Assembly (NCBI RefSeq): GCF_030409845.1
Contig: NZ_JAUFQQ010000003.1
Coordinates: forward strand, 1,488,001-1,552,000
From: Flavobacterium branchiarum
GTDB taxonomy: Bacteria; Bacteroidota; Bacteroidia; Flavobacteriales; Flavobacteriaceae
DNA: 64,000 nucleotides
Direction: 5' to 3'
Shown: one piece after another, positions 17,613 through 27,532 of the stretch
How the letters are laid out: each line of letters begins with the position of its first letter
Position numbering within the stretch: the stretch's first letter is position 1
Position numbers and translations under genes: made by a program
Notes under the pieces: model-generated
The model's database searches: none
Told to the model about the DNA's origin: nothing
What the model saw: the letters and a program-made list of their open reading frames with translations, nothing else

Positions 17613-18224
17613 ATGAAAATTCAAACAAAAACTAAGATAGATGTTCTTGATGATTCTATACTCTGGAATAATTTGAGGGCTGGTAATGAAAAAGCTTTTT
17701 CATCGCTTTTTGAAAAGCATTATGCTCATTTGGTTCGATACGGAAACTCACTTTCTCCTTTTGCTGAAAAGGTACAGGATTGTGTGCAGGATGTATTTAC
17801 AGACATTTGGATATATAGAGAAACATTAGGTGATTCGGTTGTTGTAAAAGCATATTTATTATCAAGTGTACGAAAGAGAATTGCTCGACTTCATGAGCGT
17901 GACCATATTTTTCGCAAGACTACTTCTATAGATTCGATTGAATTTTTATTTGATTTCTCCGTTGAGCATCAGCTTATCGCTGATGAAGAGACTCTAGGTA
18001 AAGTTTCGCATCTTAATAAATTACTAAATAGTTTGCCAGCAAGGCAAAAAGAAGCTTTATACTTAAGATATAATGAAGGGCTTAGTGTGGAACAAATTGC
18101 AGAAATGCTTAATGTAAATTACCAATCGGCTAACAACTTGTTGCACCGTGCTTTATTGAATCTTCGTAAAGAATGGAAAGGTAATATCTCCCTTTTACTG
18201 CTTATATCATCAGGACTTTTTTAG
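17613..18224 (+). CDS. ECF RNA polymerase sigma factor (FecI-like)
   Basis: This 203-residue protein has sigma-70 region 2 (AFSSLFEKHYAHLVRYGN, then VQDCVQDVFTDIWIYRETL) and region 4 (LNSLPARQKEALYLRYNEGLSVEQIAEMLNVNYQSANNLLHRALLNLRK). The family binds core RNA polymerase and is held inactive by a membrane FecR-type anti-sigma factor, which is the next gene. It should direct transcription of the SusC/SusD locus immediately downstream. The ATG at 17613 gives a normal N-terminus for the group. Confidence 0.92.
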   Translation: MKIQTKTKIDVLDDSILWNNLRAGNEKAFSSLFEKHYAHLVRYGNSLSPFAEKVQDCVQDVFTDIWIYRETLGDSVVVKAYLLSSVRKRIARLHERDHIFRKTTSIDSIEFLFDFSVEHQLIADEETLGKVSHLNKLLNSLPARQKEALYLRYNEGLSVEQIAEMLNVNYQSANNLLHRALLNLRKEWKGNISLLLLISSGLF

Positions 18225-18314
18225 TATTTATTAATTAAATGCAAAAAAAATCATAATTAAGTGAGTATATAAAGTTAAATCTGTCCTCTATGTTTTTGTA
18301 ACCCTTATTTTAAG

Positions 18315-19430
18315 ATGCAAAAACGTAACAATTATAAAGAAGTAGAAGATTTTTTGGCTGACAAATCATTCCGAACATGGGTTCAATCTAATGAAGATTT
18401 GGATCGTTGGGAAGAATGGACTCTTGAGAATCCTAAACGTGCCAAATTAGTAGAAGAGGCTCGTTTATGGTTGTTGGCAATGAATGTTCCTGAGAGTACT
18501 TTATCTCAAACAGATATTCAATTAGCATTACAAGCTACATGGAATAAGATTGAAAGAAAAGAAACGGTTCAGAAAGGTGTGAATTTTTCGGTATTTAGAC
18601 TTTGGAGTAATTATTGGCTTAGTGGAGCTGCCGCTGTTTTAATTTTTGGACTTGCAATTAGTTGGTTTTATAAGAATAATATAAATTCTGACAATACAAT
18701 TGTTACTTATAAAGAACTTGTAAGTGAAAGCTATGAAGGTCTTGTGGAACAAACCAATCACTCTAATAAATCACAAATTATAACTTTATCTGACGGTAGT
18801 TCTGTTTTGTTAAAACCAAAAAGTACGCTAAGTTATCCTAAAACATTTACAGGTAACGAGAGAAAAGTTTATCTATCTGGCGAAGGCTTTTTTGAAATTA
18901 GTAAAAATCCCCAAAAACCATTTTTTGTCTTCGCCAATGAGATAGTTACTCGTGTAGTGGGAACGAGTTTTAGGATTAAAGCTTATTCTGATCAGCCTAA
19001 TGTTGAGGTGCTTGTTCGAACAGGGAAAGTAATTGTTAAGTCAAATGAATTACTTACAAAATCAGAAAAAAAAGAAGTTGTTTTATTACCTAATCAAGCC
19101 TTACGTTTTGTGCGACAGGGATTTACTTTTAATAAGATTACAGATATTACACAAGATGAGTCTTTAGCGCACTCAGTAGGTAATATAGAACAGCTAAGCT
19201 TCGAGTTTACTGATATTCCAGTTACGCAAATACTCAAGACAATTGAACAAGCGTATTTGGTAAAGATTGATTATCCCCATTCAAAACTTAAAGACTGCCA
19301 TTTAACTACTTCATTAAGCGATCAACCTTTGCCTGAGAAGCTTAAAATTATTTGTAAAAGTCTTGGCAACAATACAAGTTATGAGATGAATGGAAATCAA
19401 ATCATCATAACATCCAATGGATGTGAATAA
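18315..19430 (+). CDS. FecR-family anti-sigma factor
   Basis: This 371-residue inner-membrane protein has an N-terminal cytoplasmic part that would hold the sigma factor, one membrane helix (YWLSGAAAVLIFGLAISWFY, about residues 96-115), a periplasmic FecR domain (QIITLSDGSSVLLKPKSTLSYP...GEGFFEISKNPQKPFFV...VVGTSFRIKAY) and a C-terminal DUF4974 domain (LSFEFTDIPVTQILKTIEQAY). In this system ligand binding by the outer-membrane SusC, through its STN domain, relieves inhibition of the sigma factor. The gene lies 90 bp after the sigma gene and 153 bp before susC. Confidence 0.92.
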   Translation: MQKRNNYKEVEDFLADKSFRTWVQSNEDLDRWEEWTLENPKRAKLVEEARLWLLAMNVPESTLSQTDIQLALQATWNKIERKETVQKGVNFSVFRLWSNYWLSGAAAVLIFGLAISWFYKNNINSDNTIVTYKELVSESYEGLVEQTNHSNKSQIITLSDGSSVLLKPKSTLSYPKTFTGNERKVYLSGEGFFEISKNPQKPFFVFANEIVTRVVGTSFRIKAYSDQPNVEVLVRTGKVIVKSNELLTKSEKKEVVLLPNQALRFVRQGFTFNKITDITQDESLAHSVGNIEQLSFEFTDIPVTQILKTIEQAYLVKIDYPHSKLKDCHLTTSLSDQPLPEKLKIICKSLGNNTSYEMNGNQIIITSNGCE

Positions 19431-19460
19431 TAGCTAATGCTTATGTAAAAATGATATAAA

Positions 19461-19497
19461 AAAAGCGCCGAAGATGCTGTAACATTTTCGACGCTTA
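19461..19497 (+). terminator. Imperfect hairpin between fecR and susC
   Basis: AAGCGCCGAAGATG and CATTTTCGACGCTT pair with two mismatches around a CTGTAA loop, preceded by an A-run. It may terminate or attenuate transcription between the regulatory and structural genes. Confidence 0.4.
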
Positions 19498-19583
19498 AAT
19501 GAAATCAAATTGTACTCTGTAAAGTGCAATTTGTGATGTTCCTCAATACCCAGTAAATAGTATTAATTAAACAAACCAAAATT

Positions 19584-22500
19584 ATGAAAAAACCTGTTGT
19601 TAAACAACGATTACTCTTTCGAATCATGAAAATAACATTATTTCAGTTTGTCTTGGCGTTTGTCTTTTCAAGTGTCACTATGGCAAATAGTGTGAAAGGA
19701 CAAAGGAAATTGGACACGAAAGTAACAATCGACGTTGTTAATTTAAGTTTGGATAATGCGTTATCTAAGCTTGAAAAATCAGCAAAAGTTAAGTTTTCGT
19801 ATAACTCAAGGATGACTCAGTTGAATCAAAAAGTGAGTATCGAAGCCAATGATGAAACCTTATCAAGTATTCTTAATCGAGTGCTAAAACCGTTCAGTAT
19901 TACTTACTCTGAGGTAAGTAACCAAATTATATTACAAAAGGATAGCTCGCAATCAACAAACTTTGAGGATGTAAACGTTTCAGCGTCACTTTTTGAAAGT
20001 TTATTTATTCCAGTTGTAAAAGGAAAAGTAATTGATCAAAATGGGGATCCTTTACCAGGGGCTACCGTACTTGCAAAAGGGAGTAAGATTGCAGTACTTA
20101 CTGATTTTGATGGTAATTTTTCAATTGATATGCCTACAAACAGTACCAAGTTAGTAGTCTCTTATGTAGGTATGGAAACTAAGGAAGTAGATATCGTAAA
20201 TTCTCCACTAACAATTTCATTAAGTGAGCTAGGACAAAACTTAAAAGAAGTTGTAATCACAACAGGTTATGAAAAAACTTCAAAAAGAACTTTTACAGGA
20301 GCAATCAGTAAAATTTCTGGAGCAGAGTTAAAGGTTGATGGTGTTGCAGATATCAGTAGAATGATCGAAGGAAAAGCGGCAGGTGTTACTGTACAAAACG
20401 TTACAGGTACATTTGGTACAGCTCCTAAAATTACTGTACGTGGATCATCTTCAATTTTTGGTGATACAAAGCCATTATGGGTTATTGATGGTGTTGTACA
20501 AGAGGATATCATCAATATTTCATTTGCAGATTTAGCTTCAGGAAACTCAGAAACATTATTAAGTTCATCAGTTGCAGGTTTAAACTCAAATGATATTCAG
20601 AGTATAGAAATATTAAAAGATGCTTCGGCTACTTCTATCTACGGATCAAGATCTTTAAATGGAGTTGTAGTTGTTACTACAAAACAAGGTCGTAGAGACT
20701 CTCCTTTAAAAGTGAGTTATTCTTTGGAACAATCTGTAAGATCTGTACCAAATTATAGTCAATATGATATCTTAAATTCTCAGGAATCGATGAGTATTTT
20801 TAAAGAAATGGAAGCTAAAGGATTTCTTGATTTGCCATCAACTGTTCAAGGAAGATACGGTGGAGTATATAATATTTTAGGAAAAGCTATCAATACTTAC
20901 GTACCAGAAACAGATAGTTATTTAGTGAAAAATGATCCTGTAAGTCGTAATAATTTTTTAAAAAAATACGAGTTAGCTAATACAGATTGGTTTAAAGTTT
21001 TATTTAGACCATCTATAACACAAAGTCACTCGTTGAGTTTTTCTGGAGGAGGAATGAATAATACATTTTATGCCTCTTTAGGATACTACACAGATCCAGG
21101 ATGGACAATTGCTGATAATGTAAAACAGTTATCATCAAATATTAAAGGAACCTTTTTTGTAAACGATAAATTAAATATTACTTTATCTACGATGGCTTCT
21201 GTTAGAGATCAGCAAGCGCCAGGTACATATGAAAGTCAAAAGGATGAGGTTTTTGGTAAAGTAACTCGTGATTTTGATATAAATCCATTTGCTTATGTTT
21301 TAAATACAAGCAGAACGTTAAGACCTTATGATGAAAATGGAAATCTAGAGTACTATCGTAATAACTGGGCTCCTATGAATATTGTTAATGAATTAAAAAG
21401 CAATTATTTAGATATTAACGTAAAAGATATTCGCTTTCAGTTAGATTTAGATTATAAAATAAACAAGCATTTAACTTATAATCTTACAGGATCAGCTCGT
21501 TATGCAAATACCACTAGAGAACATAAAATTCTAGAGGGATCAAATGTTGTTGGTGCTTATAATGCAATGGAGACTACAATTGTAAGAGATGCAAATATCT
21601 TTTTATACAAAGATCCAAATGATTTATCAACGCCAGCAATATCTGTTCTTCCTAATGGAGGTTTTTTAAGAAAGTTTACAAATGATATGACTTCTTATAA
21701 CATCAGAAACAGTATAAATTATAGAAATACTTTCAATAATAAACATGAAGTAGAAGGCTTTTTTGGTACAGAGTTAAGATCTTTAGATAGAAATAGTGAT
21801 AATTTTACCGCAGCTGGTCTTCAGTATGACAGAGGGCTTACTGCTTTTACTGATCCTAGAATTATAGAAAAAGTAATCAATGAAGGAAATTCTTATTTTG
21901 GATTTAATAGTGAAAAAGAACGTACTGTTGGTTTCTTTGGAAAAGTAGGGTATACTTATGATCGTCGTTATACAGCATCTGTTACTGGACGTTATGATGG
22001 GTCAAACAGACAAGGAAATAGTGGCTCTTCAAGATGGTTACCAACTTATACTTTTAGTGGTAAATGGAATGTTACTGAAGAAAAATTCATGCAAAACATG
22101 AAAACAGTAAACAATTTAGCATTAAGAGGTTCTTATGGTTTAACTGCAACAGCTGGTCCAGCAACAAACTCTTTGGCTATATATAAAAGTATGATAGCTA
22201 ATCGTTTAAATTTAAATGATAGAGAAATAGGAATTGAAATTGATCAATTGCAAAATGGAGATTTAACTTGGGAGAAACAATTTGAGACTAACATTGGTTT
22301 AGATTTAGGATTGTTTAATAACAGAGTTCAATTAGTAACTGATATTTATAGACGTAAAGCATTTGATTTAGTTGACTATGTAGTAACATCAGGTATTGGA
22401 GGTCAAAGAATTAAACAAGGTAATAATGCTAATATGCAAACCAAAGGTCTAGAGATTGGTTTAACAACACAAAATATTGTAAATAGAGATTTTAAATGGT

Positions 22501-23291
22501 CAACTACATTTAATTTTTCAGTTTACAATCAGGAAATTACAAAGTTAGAAAACCAACCAACAGCTTTTGATTTAGTTGATGGAAATGGAGGAAACGCTGT
22601 AGGACGTCCTAGAAACGCTATCTATTCGTACCAATTTACAGGTTTAAATAATCAAGGACTTCCAACATTTGTAATGCAAGATGGTGAAAATGATAAAATT
22701 ACAGGTGCTAATTTTCAGGATAATAAAAACGTAACTAATTATTTAAAATACGAAGGATCAATAGAGCCTAATAAATCGTTTGGTCTTGCAAATACGTTCA
22801 CTTACAAAAATTGGTCGTTATATGTATTCTTTGTAGGGTCAGCAGGAAATAAAGTTCGTTTAAATCCTATTTTTGATAGTCAATATGATGACTTAACAGT
22901 TTTCACTAAAGATTATACTAACAGATGGATTAATCCAGGAGATGAAAACAGAACTAACGTTCCGGTTATTGCAGACAAAAGATTAATTGCTAATAATGAA
23001 GGTGCAAGTAACCTTGCTATTGCATACAACACTTATAATTATTCTGATGTTAGAATTGCAGATGGTGATTTTGTACGTTTAAAAAACATATCATTAAGCT
23101 GGGAATTTCCAAAAGAGTTTAAGAAAAGGTTAGGTCTAACTACTTTTACTCTAAAAGGATCAGCAGTTAATCCTTGGTTGATTTATTCAGATAAGAGATT
23201 GAATGGTCAAGATCCTGAATTCCGTAATACAGGAGGAGTAGCATTTCCAATAACTTCTCAGTATACATTTACTTTAAATATTTCATTATAA
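19584..23291 (+). CDS. SusC/RagA TonB-dependent outer-membrane transporter with STN signalling domain
   Basis: This 1235-residue protein is a full SusC transporter. After the signal peptide come an STN domain (about 47-120: VTIDVVNLSLDNALSKLEKSAKVKFSY read in parts), a carboxypeptidase-regulatory-like domain (about 143-215: GKVIDQNGDPLPGATVLAKG), the plug (VVITTGYEKTSKRTFTGAIS, then SIEILKDASATSIYGSR) and a C-terminal 22-strand barrel. The STN domain is what contacts FecR, so this transporter should switch on its own sigma factor on binding substrate. The paired SusD follows 12 bp later. The substrate is not a known glycan here because no glycoside hydrolase lies in the locus. Confidence 0.93.
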   Translation: MKKPVVKQRLLFRIMKITLFQFVLAFVFSSVTMANSVKGQRKLDTKVTIDVVNLSLDNALSKLEKSAKVKFSYNSRMTQLNQKVSIEANDETLSSILNRVLKPFSITYSEVSNQIILQKDSSQSTNFEDVNVSASLFESLFIPVVKGKVIDQNGDPLPGATVLAKGSKIAVLTDFDGNFSIDMPTNSTKLVVSYVGMETKEVDIVNSPLTISLSELGQNLKEVVITTGYEKTSKRTFTGAISKISGAELKVDGVADISRMIEGKAAGVTVQNVTGTFGTAPKITVRGSSSIFGDTKPLWVIDGVVQEDIINISFADLASGNSETLLSSSVAGLNSNDIQSIEILKDASATSIYGSRSLNGVVVVTTKQGRRDSPLKVSYSLEQSVRSVPNYSQYDILNSQESMSIFKEMEAKGFLDLPSTVQGRYGGVYNILGKAINTYVPETDSYLVKNDPVSRNNFLKKYELANTDWFKVLFRPSITQSHSLSFSGGGMNNTFYASLGYYTDPGWTIADNVKQLSSNIKGTFFVNDKLNITLSTMASVRDQQAPGTYESQKDEVFGKVTRDFDINPFAYVLNTSRTLRPYDENGNLEYYRNNWAPMNIVNELKSNYLDINVKDIRFQLDLDYKINKHLTYNLTGSARYANTTREHKILEGSNVVGAYNAMETTIVRDANIFLYKDPNDLSTPAISVLPNGGFLRKFTNDMTSYNIRNSINYRNTFNNKHEVEGFFGTELRSLDRNSDNFTAAGLQYDRGLTAFTDPRIIEKVINEGNSYFGFNSEKERTVGFFGKVGYTYDRRYTASVTGRYDGSNRQGNSGSSRWLPTYTFSGKWNVTEEKFMQNMKTVNNLALRGSYGLTATAGPATNSLAIYKSMIANRLNLNDREIGIEIDQLQNGDLTWEKQFETNIGLDLGLFNNRVQLVTDIYRRKAFDLVDYVVTSGIGGQRIKQGNNANMQTKGLEIGLTTQNIVNRDFKWSTTFNFSVYNQEITKLENQPTAFDLVDGNGGNAVGRPRNAIYSYQFTGLNNQGLPTFVMQDGENDKITGANFQDNKNVTNYLKYEGSIEPNKSFGLANTFTYKNWSLYVFFVGSAGNKVRLNPIFDSQYDDLTVFTKDYTNRWINPGDENRTNVPVIADKRLIANNEGASNLAIAYNTYNYSDVRIADGDFVRLKNISLSWEFPKEFKKRLGLTTFTLKGSAVNPWLIYSDKRLNGQDPEFRNTGGVAFPITSQYTFTLNISL

Positions 23292-23303
23292 TATCATTCA
23301 ATT

Positions 23304-24776
23304 ATGAAAAATATAAAAATAGCACTATCATTATTATTACTTATAAGCATTAGTAGTTGTGATGAGTTTCTTTCGGAAACACCTGATAATAGAACGCAAA
23401 TAGATACTCCAGAAAAAATATCAGAATTATTGGTTAATGCATACCCTGTAGGTGGGACTTATATGGATTTTGCTGAAACGATGTCTGATAACGTAACCGA
23501 TGGAAGATTAGTAGAGACGCTACCTAAAAATGAGCAGAATTATAATTGGCAAATGCAAAATGAAACCAATATAGATACTCAGGCAAATTATTGGGATGCA
23601 TGTTACAGAGCGATTGCTCATGCTAATAAAGCACTTCAGGCTATTGAAGAGCAAGGATTTCCTGCAAGTTTGAATGCACAAAGAGGAGAGGCATTATTGG
23701 CTAGAGCTTATTCACATTTTATGTTAGTAACATTTTGGTCAAAACGTTATAATCCTAGTACTGCAGCAACAGACTTAGGTATTCCTTATGTGTCTGAACC
23801 AGAAACTGCTTTGGTTAAAAAATACACTAGAAATACTGTTGAGGAAGTTTACGATTACATTCAAAGAGATATAGATGAAGGTTTGAAATATGTAACTAGC
23901 GAGTATAAAGAGCCAAAATTTCATTTTAATAAAGAAGCGGGAAAAGCATTTGCAAGTCGTTTTTATTTAATAAAAGGTAATTGGGCTAAAGTACTTGCAC
24001 TTACTGAGGGATTGGGATCAAAACCAGTCGGTAAAATTAGAGATTATGTAGCTTATACAAGCTTAGATCCTAATATTCAATTTATTGACTATGCAAAACC
24101 GGAACATACTACAAATTTATTAATAGTTTCATCTTATTCAATATATTCTAGAGCAAATCAATTAAATAGATTTCATTTAGGAGGAAATAAGGTTGCTGAA
24201 ATATTGGGTAGTGGTAATTTTTATAATAAAGATTGGTATTATTCAACTTATTCTTATAACAATAAAACAAATTTCCGCCCTAAGTTCAAAGAATATTTTA
24301 AATATACTAACCTTACAGCAGCAATTGGAGAACCATTTTTAGGAACTGTACTTTTTTCTAATGATGAATTTTATTTAAATAGAATTGAAGCACTTGTTAT
24401 GTCTAATAGAATTGCTGAAGCTAATACAGAACTAGAATTCTTTTTAGGTATGAGAACAATAGGGTATAACGCTACAACTGATAAGTTAACAGAGGCAAAA
24501 GTTGTTGCTAAATATCCAGTTATTACAAATGAATATACGCCTTTTTATACTATGACTCCAGTACAAACTTCATATGTAAAAGCTATCGCTGAGGCTAAAA
24601 GAAGAGAGTTTATTCATGAAGGAATGAGATGGTTTGATGTGAAACGTTTTGATCTTGAAGTGAAGCATGAAATTTTCAATAGCCCAACAAACATTTTAAC
24701 TAAAGATGATAAACGTAGAGTGTTGCAAGTACCACTTAGCGCATCTAGTAATGGTGTTGAATTAAATCCTAGATAA
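23304..24776 (+). CDS. SusD/RagB substrate-binding lipoprotein
   Basis: This 490-residue lipoprotein (lipobox SISSCDEFLSETP) forms the lid of the SusC pore at the cell surface. SusD landmarks are YWDACYRAIAHANKAL and GEALLARAYSHFMLVTFW in the TPR-like N-terminal half, and AKRREFIHEGMRWFDVKR near the C-terminus. It follows susC after 12 bp and precedes the metallohydrolase gene by 19 bp. Confidence 0.92.
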   Translation: MKNIKIALSLLLLISISSCDEFLSETPDNRTQIDTPEKISELLVNAYPVGGTYMDFAETMSDNVTDGRLVETLPKNEQNYNWQMQNETNIDTQANYWDACYRAIAHANKALQAIEEQGFPASLNAQRGEALLARAYSHFMLVTFWSKRYNPSTAATDLGIPYVSEPETALVKKYTRNTVEEVYDYIQRDIDEGLKYVTSEYKEPKFHFNKEAGKAFASRFYLIKGNWAKVLALTEGLGSKPVGKIRDYVAYTSLDPNIQFIDYAKPEHTTNLLIVSSYSIYSRANQLNRFHLGGNKVAEILGSGNFYNKDWYYSTYSYNNKTNFRPKFKEYFKYTNLTAAIGEPFLGTVLFSNDEFYLNRIEALVMSNRIAEANTELEFFLGMRTIGYNATTDKLTEAKVVAKYPVITNEYTPFYTMTPVQTSYVKAIAEAKRREFIHEGMRWFDVKRFDLEVKHEIFNSPTNILTKDDKRRVLQVPLSASSNGVELNPR

Positions 24777-24795
24777 TAAAATAATATAAAGTATT

Positions 24796-25662
24796 ATGAA
24801 GATATTAAACCAATATAAAAAAATTGCATTAATTGCTGGAGTAGTAATGATTTTTTCTGGTTGTTCTCATGAAGATCAGCCTAAGGAAAGCCAATTAGAT
24901 TTTACGCAGCCAGATCAATCGGTGCTTGATAAATGGATTACTGCGAATTACCTTGATCCGTATAATATTAACGCACGCTATAAATGGAATCAGAATACTG
25001 TTGATAATAGCAGATATTTATTCCCTCCTACTATCGATAAAGTACAACCTGCTTTAGAAATTGTTAAGCAAATATGGTTAAAAAGTTATGCAACCATTGG
25101 AGGAGCTGATTTTGTAAAGAAAATAGCACCAAGAGAAATTGTTTTGGTTGGAGGTGTAAACTCAAATGAAAATGGTACAAGAACGTTAGGAATTGCAGAA
25201 GGAGGACAAAGAATAACACTTTTTGAAGTTGATTATATCAATAAGCAAAATCGTGCAATTGTTTCTGAGTTTATTCATACTATTCAACACGAGTATGTAC
25301 ATATTTTAAATCAAAATAAACCTTTTGATGAACAAGCTTGGGGAAAATTGACACCTTCAGGTTACACAGCAACTTGGCATTTAGAAACGCTAAAAAACTC
25401 AAGAGAATTAGGTTTCATAACTAGCTACGCAAGGTCTAATATTGTCGAAGATTTTGCTGAAACAGCTTCTATAATTCTAATTAGTACCAAGGCGGAATAC
25501 GCAGCTATTTTAGCAGGTATTAGTAGCACAAAAGCAAAAGAGGATATTAAAAAGAAAGAAGCTATAGTAGTAAAATACTTCAAAGATGCTTTTGATATGG
25601 ACTTCTATGCATTAAGGGATGAGGCCGAAAGAAATACTACAAGTGTAATTAATGGTAATTAG
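24796..25662 (+). CDS. Substrate-import-associated zinc metallohydrolase lipoprotein
   Basis: This 288-residue lipoprotein (lipobox FSGCSH) carries a zinc-binding HExxH motif, HEYVH at residues 165-169, preceded by ISRAIVSEFI-like helix EFIHTIQ. A downstream EDFAETASI segment may supply the third ligand. It fits the Bacteroidota family of putative metallopeptidases encoded beside SusC/SusD pairs and thought to process the incoming substrate at the surface. A peptide or protein substrate is therefore more likely for this locus than a polysaccharide, but that is inference. Confidence 0.82.
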   Translation: MKILNQYKKIALIAGVVMIFSGCSHEDQPKESQLDFTQPDQSVLDKWITANYLDPYNINARYKWNQNTVDNSRYLFPPTIDKVQPALEIVKQIWLKSYATIGGADFVKKIAPREIVLVGGVNSNENGTRTLGIAEGGQRITLFEVDYINKQNRAIVSEFIHTIQHEYVHILNQNKPFDEQAWGKLTPSGYTATWHLETLKNSRELGFITSYARSNIVEDFAETASIILISTKAEYAAILAGISSTKAKEDIKKKEAIVVKYFKDAFDMDFYALRDEAERNTTSVINGN

Positions 25663-25700
25663 TAATAGTAAGTTCGAAAACATTAATTTAAAAAAACATT

Positions 25701-27050
25701 ATGAAAATAAAATATTTATATAAGTTGCTAGTTGTTGCTTTTGTAGCAATTCAATTAGTTGCTTGCAGTAACAATGATACAGAACAAAAGTTTGATGAAA
25801 CTCCTACTGGTAGAATTAATACTCAATCTGAAAAATTGAATGAATTATTACTTTCATCTGAGTATGGATGGAAAGCTGTTTATTTTACAGATAACAAACA
25901 ATTAGGTGGATATACGCATTTATTTAAATTTTCTCCTGGTGGGAAAGTGTCAATGGCGTCAGATTTTGATAGCGATACAAAAAAATATGATAGTCAATAT
26001 GAGATTCAACTTGGAAGCACTGTAAGCGTAGTTTTTACTACAGCCAACAGAATCCATCTTTTATCTGACTCAAATTCTTTCCCAAACGATGATTTTGAGG
26101 GACAAGGATATTTGGGTGATTTTCAGTTTTTATTTTATGGAGAAGATAAAGGGGATATTGTTTTTAGAACCAACCGTAAGTTTCAGGAATTACGTTTTGT
26201 AAAAGCTACTGCAGCTGATTGGGCAAGTTTACCATTAAATATTGTAATGGAAAAGAATGTAATTGGGGCAAATTCACGACCACTTTTTAGACTATTAGAA
26301 ACTACAGACGGAACAACTGTGCGTCAATTTGATTTTAATTTTGATAAAGCCACTCGTTTCGCTACTGCAGACCCTATTAGTGAAGGTTTCTCAGAAAGTT
26401 ATAATTTTGGTGTTGGTTATTCACCAACAGGAATGATAGTGAGTCCTGCTATTGTAGTTAAGGGACAAAATTTATCTGAATTTGTTTATGACGACGCAAC
26501 AGGAAGCTTTACATCTAAAGGAACTGATGGAGTTAGTGCTACAATTAAGTACAGTGCAAAACCTTTAGTAATTACAGATGATTATAAAATTCTTTTGAGT
26601 GGACAACCAGCAACTGCATTTGGCTACATTGCATCCATTTTGATAAATTCATCTGGAAATTCAACTTTATGTAATGCATTATTAAATGAAATTAATGCTA
26701 GTTTACCTACTGCACAAAAGGTCAATAGGGTTCAATTCGAGTTTAACAATGACGGTGATTCATATATAGTTTATACTTTTACAGGTGGAAAAGCTACTTT
26801 ATATCATAACGTACAAGTTGTTGAGGATCCAGTTAAAAAAACAATTACGCTTAAACATCTTTCTTGGCAAACCGCAACTGCTCTTATTGCAGAACCAGCC
26901 TTGTTGAAGAAATTTGATCAAGAATTAACAAATCCGAATGGATTATATGTTAAGAGAGAAGCTTTCAAACTTGCAGGAGTACCTAACACAGTTTATACTT
27001 TTACATCTTCGTCAAGTAATTTTAGATTAGCTACTTATGCTTTTCAATAG
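25701..27050 (+). CDS. DUF4302 lipoprotein
   Basis: This 449-residue lipoprotein (lipobox LVACSN) has the DUF4302 opening: RINTQSEKLNELLLSSEYGWKAVYFTDN, with a beta-rich body. Such proteins are found together with SusC/SusD and the zinc metallohydrolase seen here and are presumed to be cell-surface binding proteins. It is the last gene of the locus; a terminator follows. The biochemical role is unknown. Confidence 0.8.
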   Translation: MKIKYLYKLLVVAFVAIQLVACSNNDTEQKFDETPTGRINTQSEKLNELLLSSEYGWKAVYFTDNKQLGGYTHLFKFSPGGKVSMASDFDSDTKKYDSQYEIQLGSTVSVVFTTANRIHLLSDSNSFPNDDFEGQGYLGDFQFLFYGEDKGDIVFRTNRKFQELRFVKATAADWASLPLNIVMEKNVIGANSRPLFRLLETTDGTTVRQFDFNFDKATRFATADPISEGFSESYNFGVGYSPTGMIVSPAIVVKGQNLSEFVYDDATGSFTSKGTDGVSATIKYSAKPLVITDDYKILLSGQPATAFGYIASILINSSGNSTLCNALLNEINASLPTAQKVNRVQFEFNNDGDSYIVYTFTGGKATLYHNVQVVEDPVKKTITLKHLSWQTATALIAEPALLKKFDQELTNPNGLYVKREAFKLAGVPNTVYTFTSSSSNFRLATYAFQ

Positions 27051-27067
27051 TTAAAACAATAAACAAT

Positions 27068-27098
27068 AAAAAGACTGCTTTTTTAAGTAGTCTTTTTA
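27068..27098 (+). terminator. Rho-independent terminator after the DUF4302 gene
   Basis: AAAAGACTGCTT and AAGTAGTCTTTTT pair with one mismatch around TTTT and end in a T-run. Confidence 0.8.
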
Positions 27099-27128
27099 TA
27101 TTATAAGATTGATATTAAAAATGTAATT

Positions 27129-27353
27129 ATGGATCCTAGTAAAGAAACTAAAGATAACTGGCGTAAGGATCCTTCAAATTGGATATGGGGAATTTTTTAT
27201 TTTAATAAAGAAGATAAAAGATTGTTTCCTCCTAAGAGAATAAAAGAATTGGGTTGGACTATTAATTTTGGAAATCCAAATTCAATATTATTTTTTATAA
27301 TTCTATTCGCAGTAATTTATGCTATTAAATATATTGTTGAGAATATGAATTAG
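27129..27353 (+). CDS. Small membrane protein, DUF5808-like
   Basis: This 74-residue protein has a soluble N-terminal part (WKDPSNWIWGIFYFNKEDKRLF is approximated by the visible DPSNWIWGIFYFNKEDKR) followed by PPKRIKELGWTINFGNP and one C-terminal membrane helix (SILFFIILFAVIYAIKYIV). The pattern IFYFNKEDKRLFPPKR-GWTINFGNP is the DUF5808 signature as I remember it. Function is unknown. It lies between a terminator and the peptide genes. Confidence 0.6.
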   Translation: MDPSKETKDNWRKDPSNWIWGIFYFNKEDKRLFPPKRIKELGWTINFGNPNSILFFIILFAVIYAIKYIVENMN

Positions 27354-27442
27354 TTGCTATTAAAAATCATTACCCAGAATATTTTAAGTGGATTTTACAT
27401 GGTACGAAAGAGTATATAATTGATTCAGAACTATTGTTTTAG
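27341..27442 (+). pseudogene. Possible gene remnant without a start codon
   Basis: An open frame of 33 codons overlaps the end of the DUF5808 gene and reads AIKNHYPEYFKWILHGTKEY and on to a TAG at 27440. It has no ATG, GTG or TTG near its beginning, yet its mix of Trp, Tyr, Pro and His looks like real protein. It may be the tail of a decayed gene. This is a weak call. Confidence 0.25.
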
Positions 27443-27532
27443 AATTAAAAGTAAATTCTTGGATTAGTTGTTTTAAATCGTTGTACATCAGTGATATGAA
27501 AATCATAGGTAAATTTATTAATCTAATTTATT

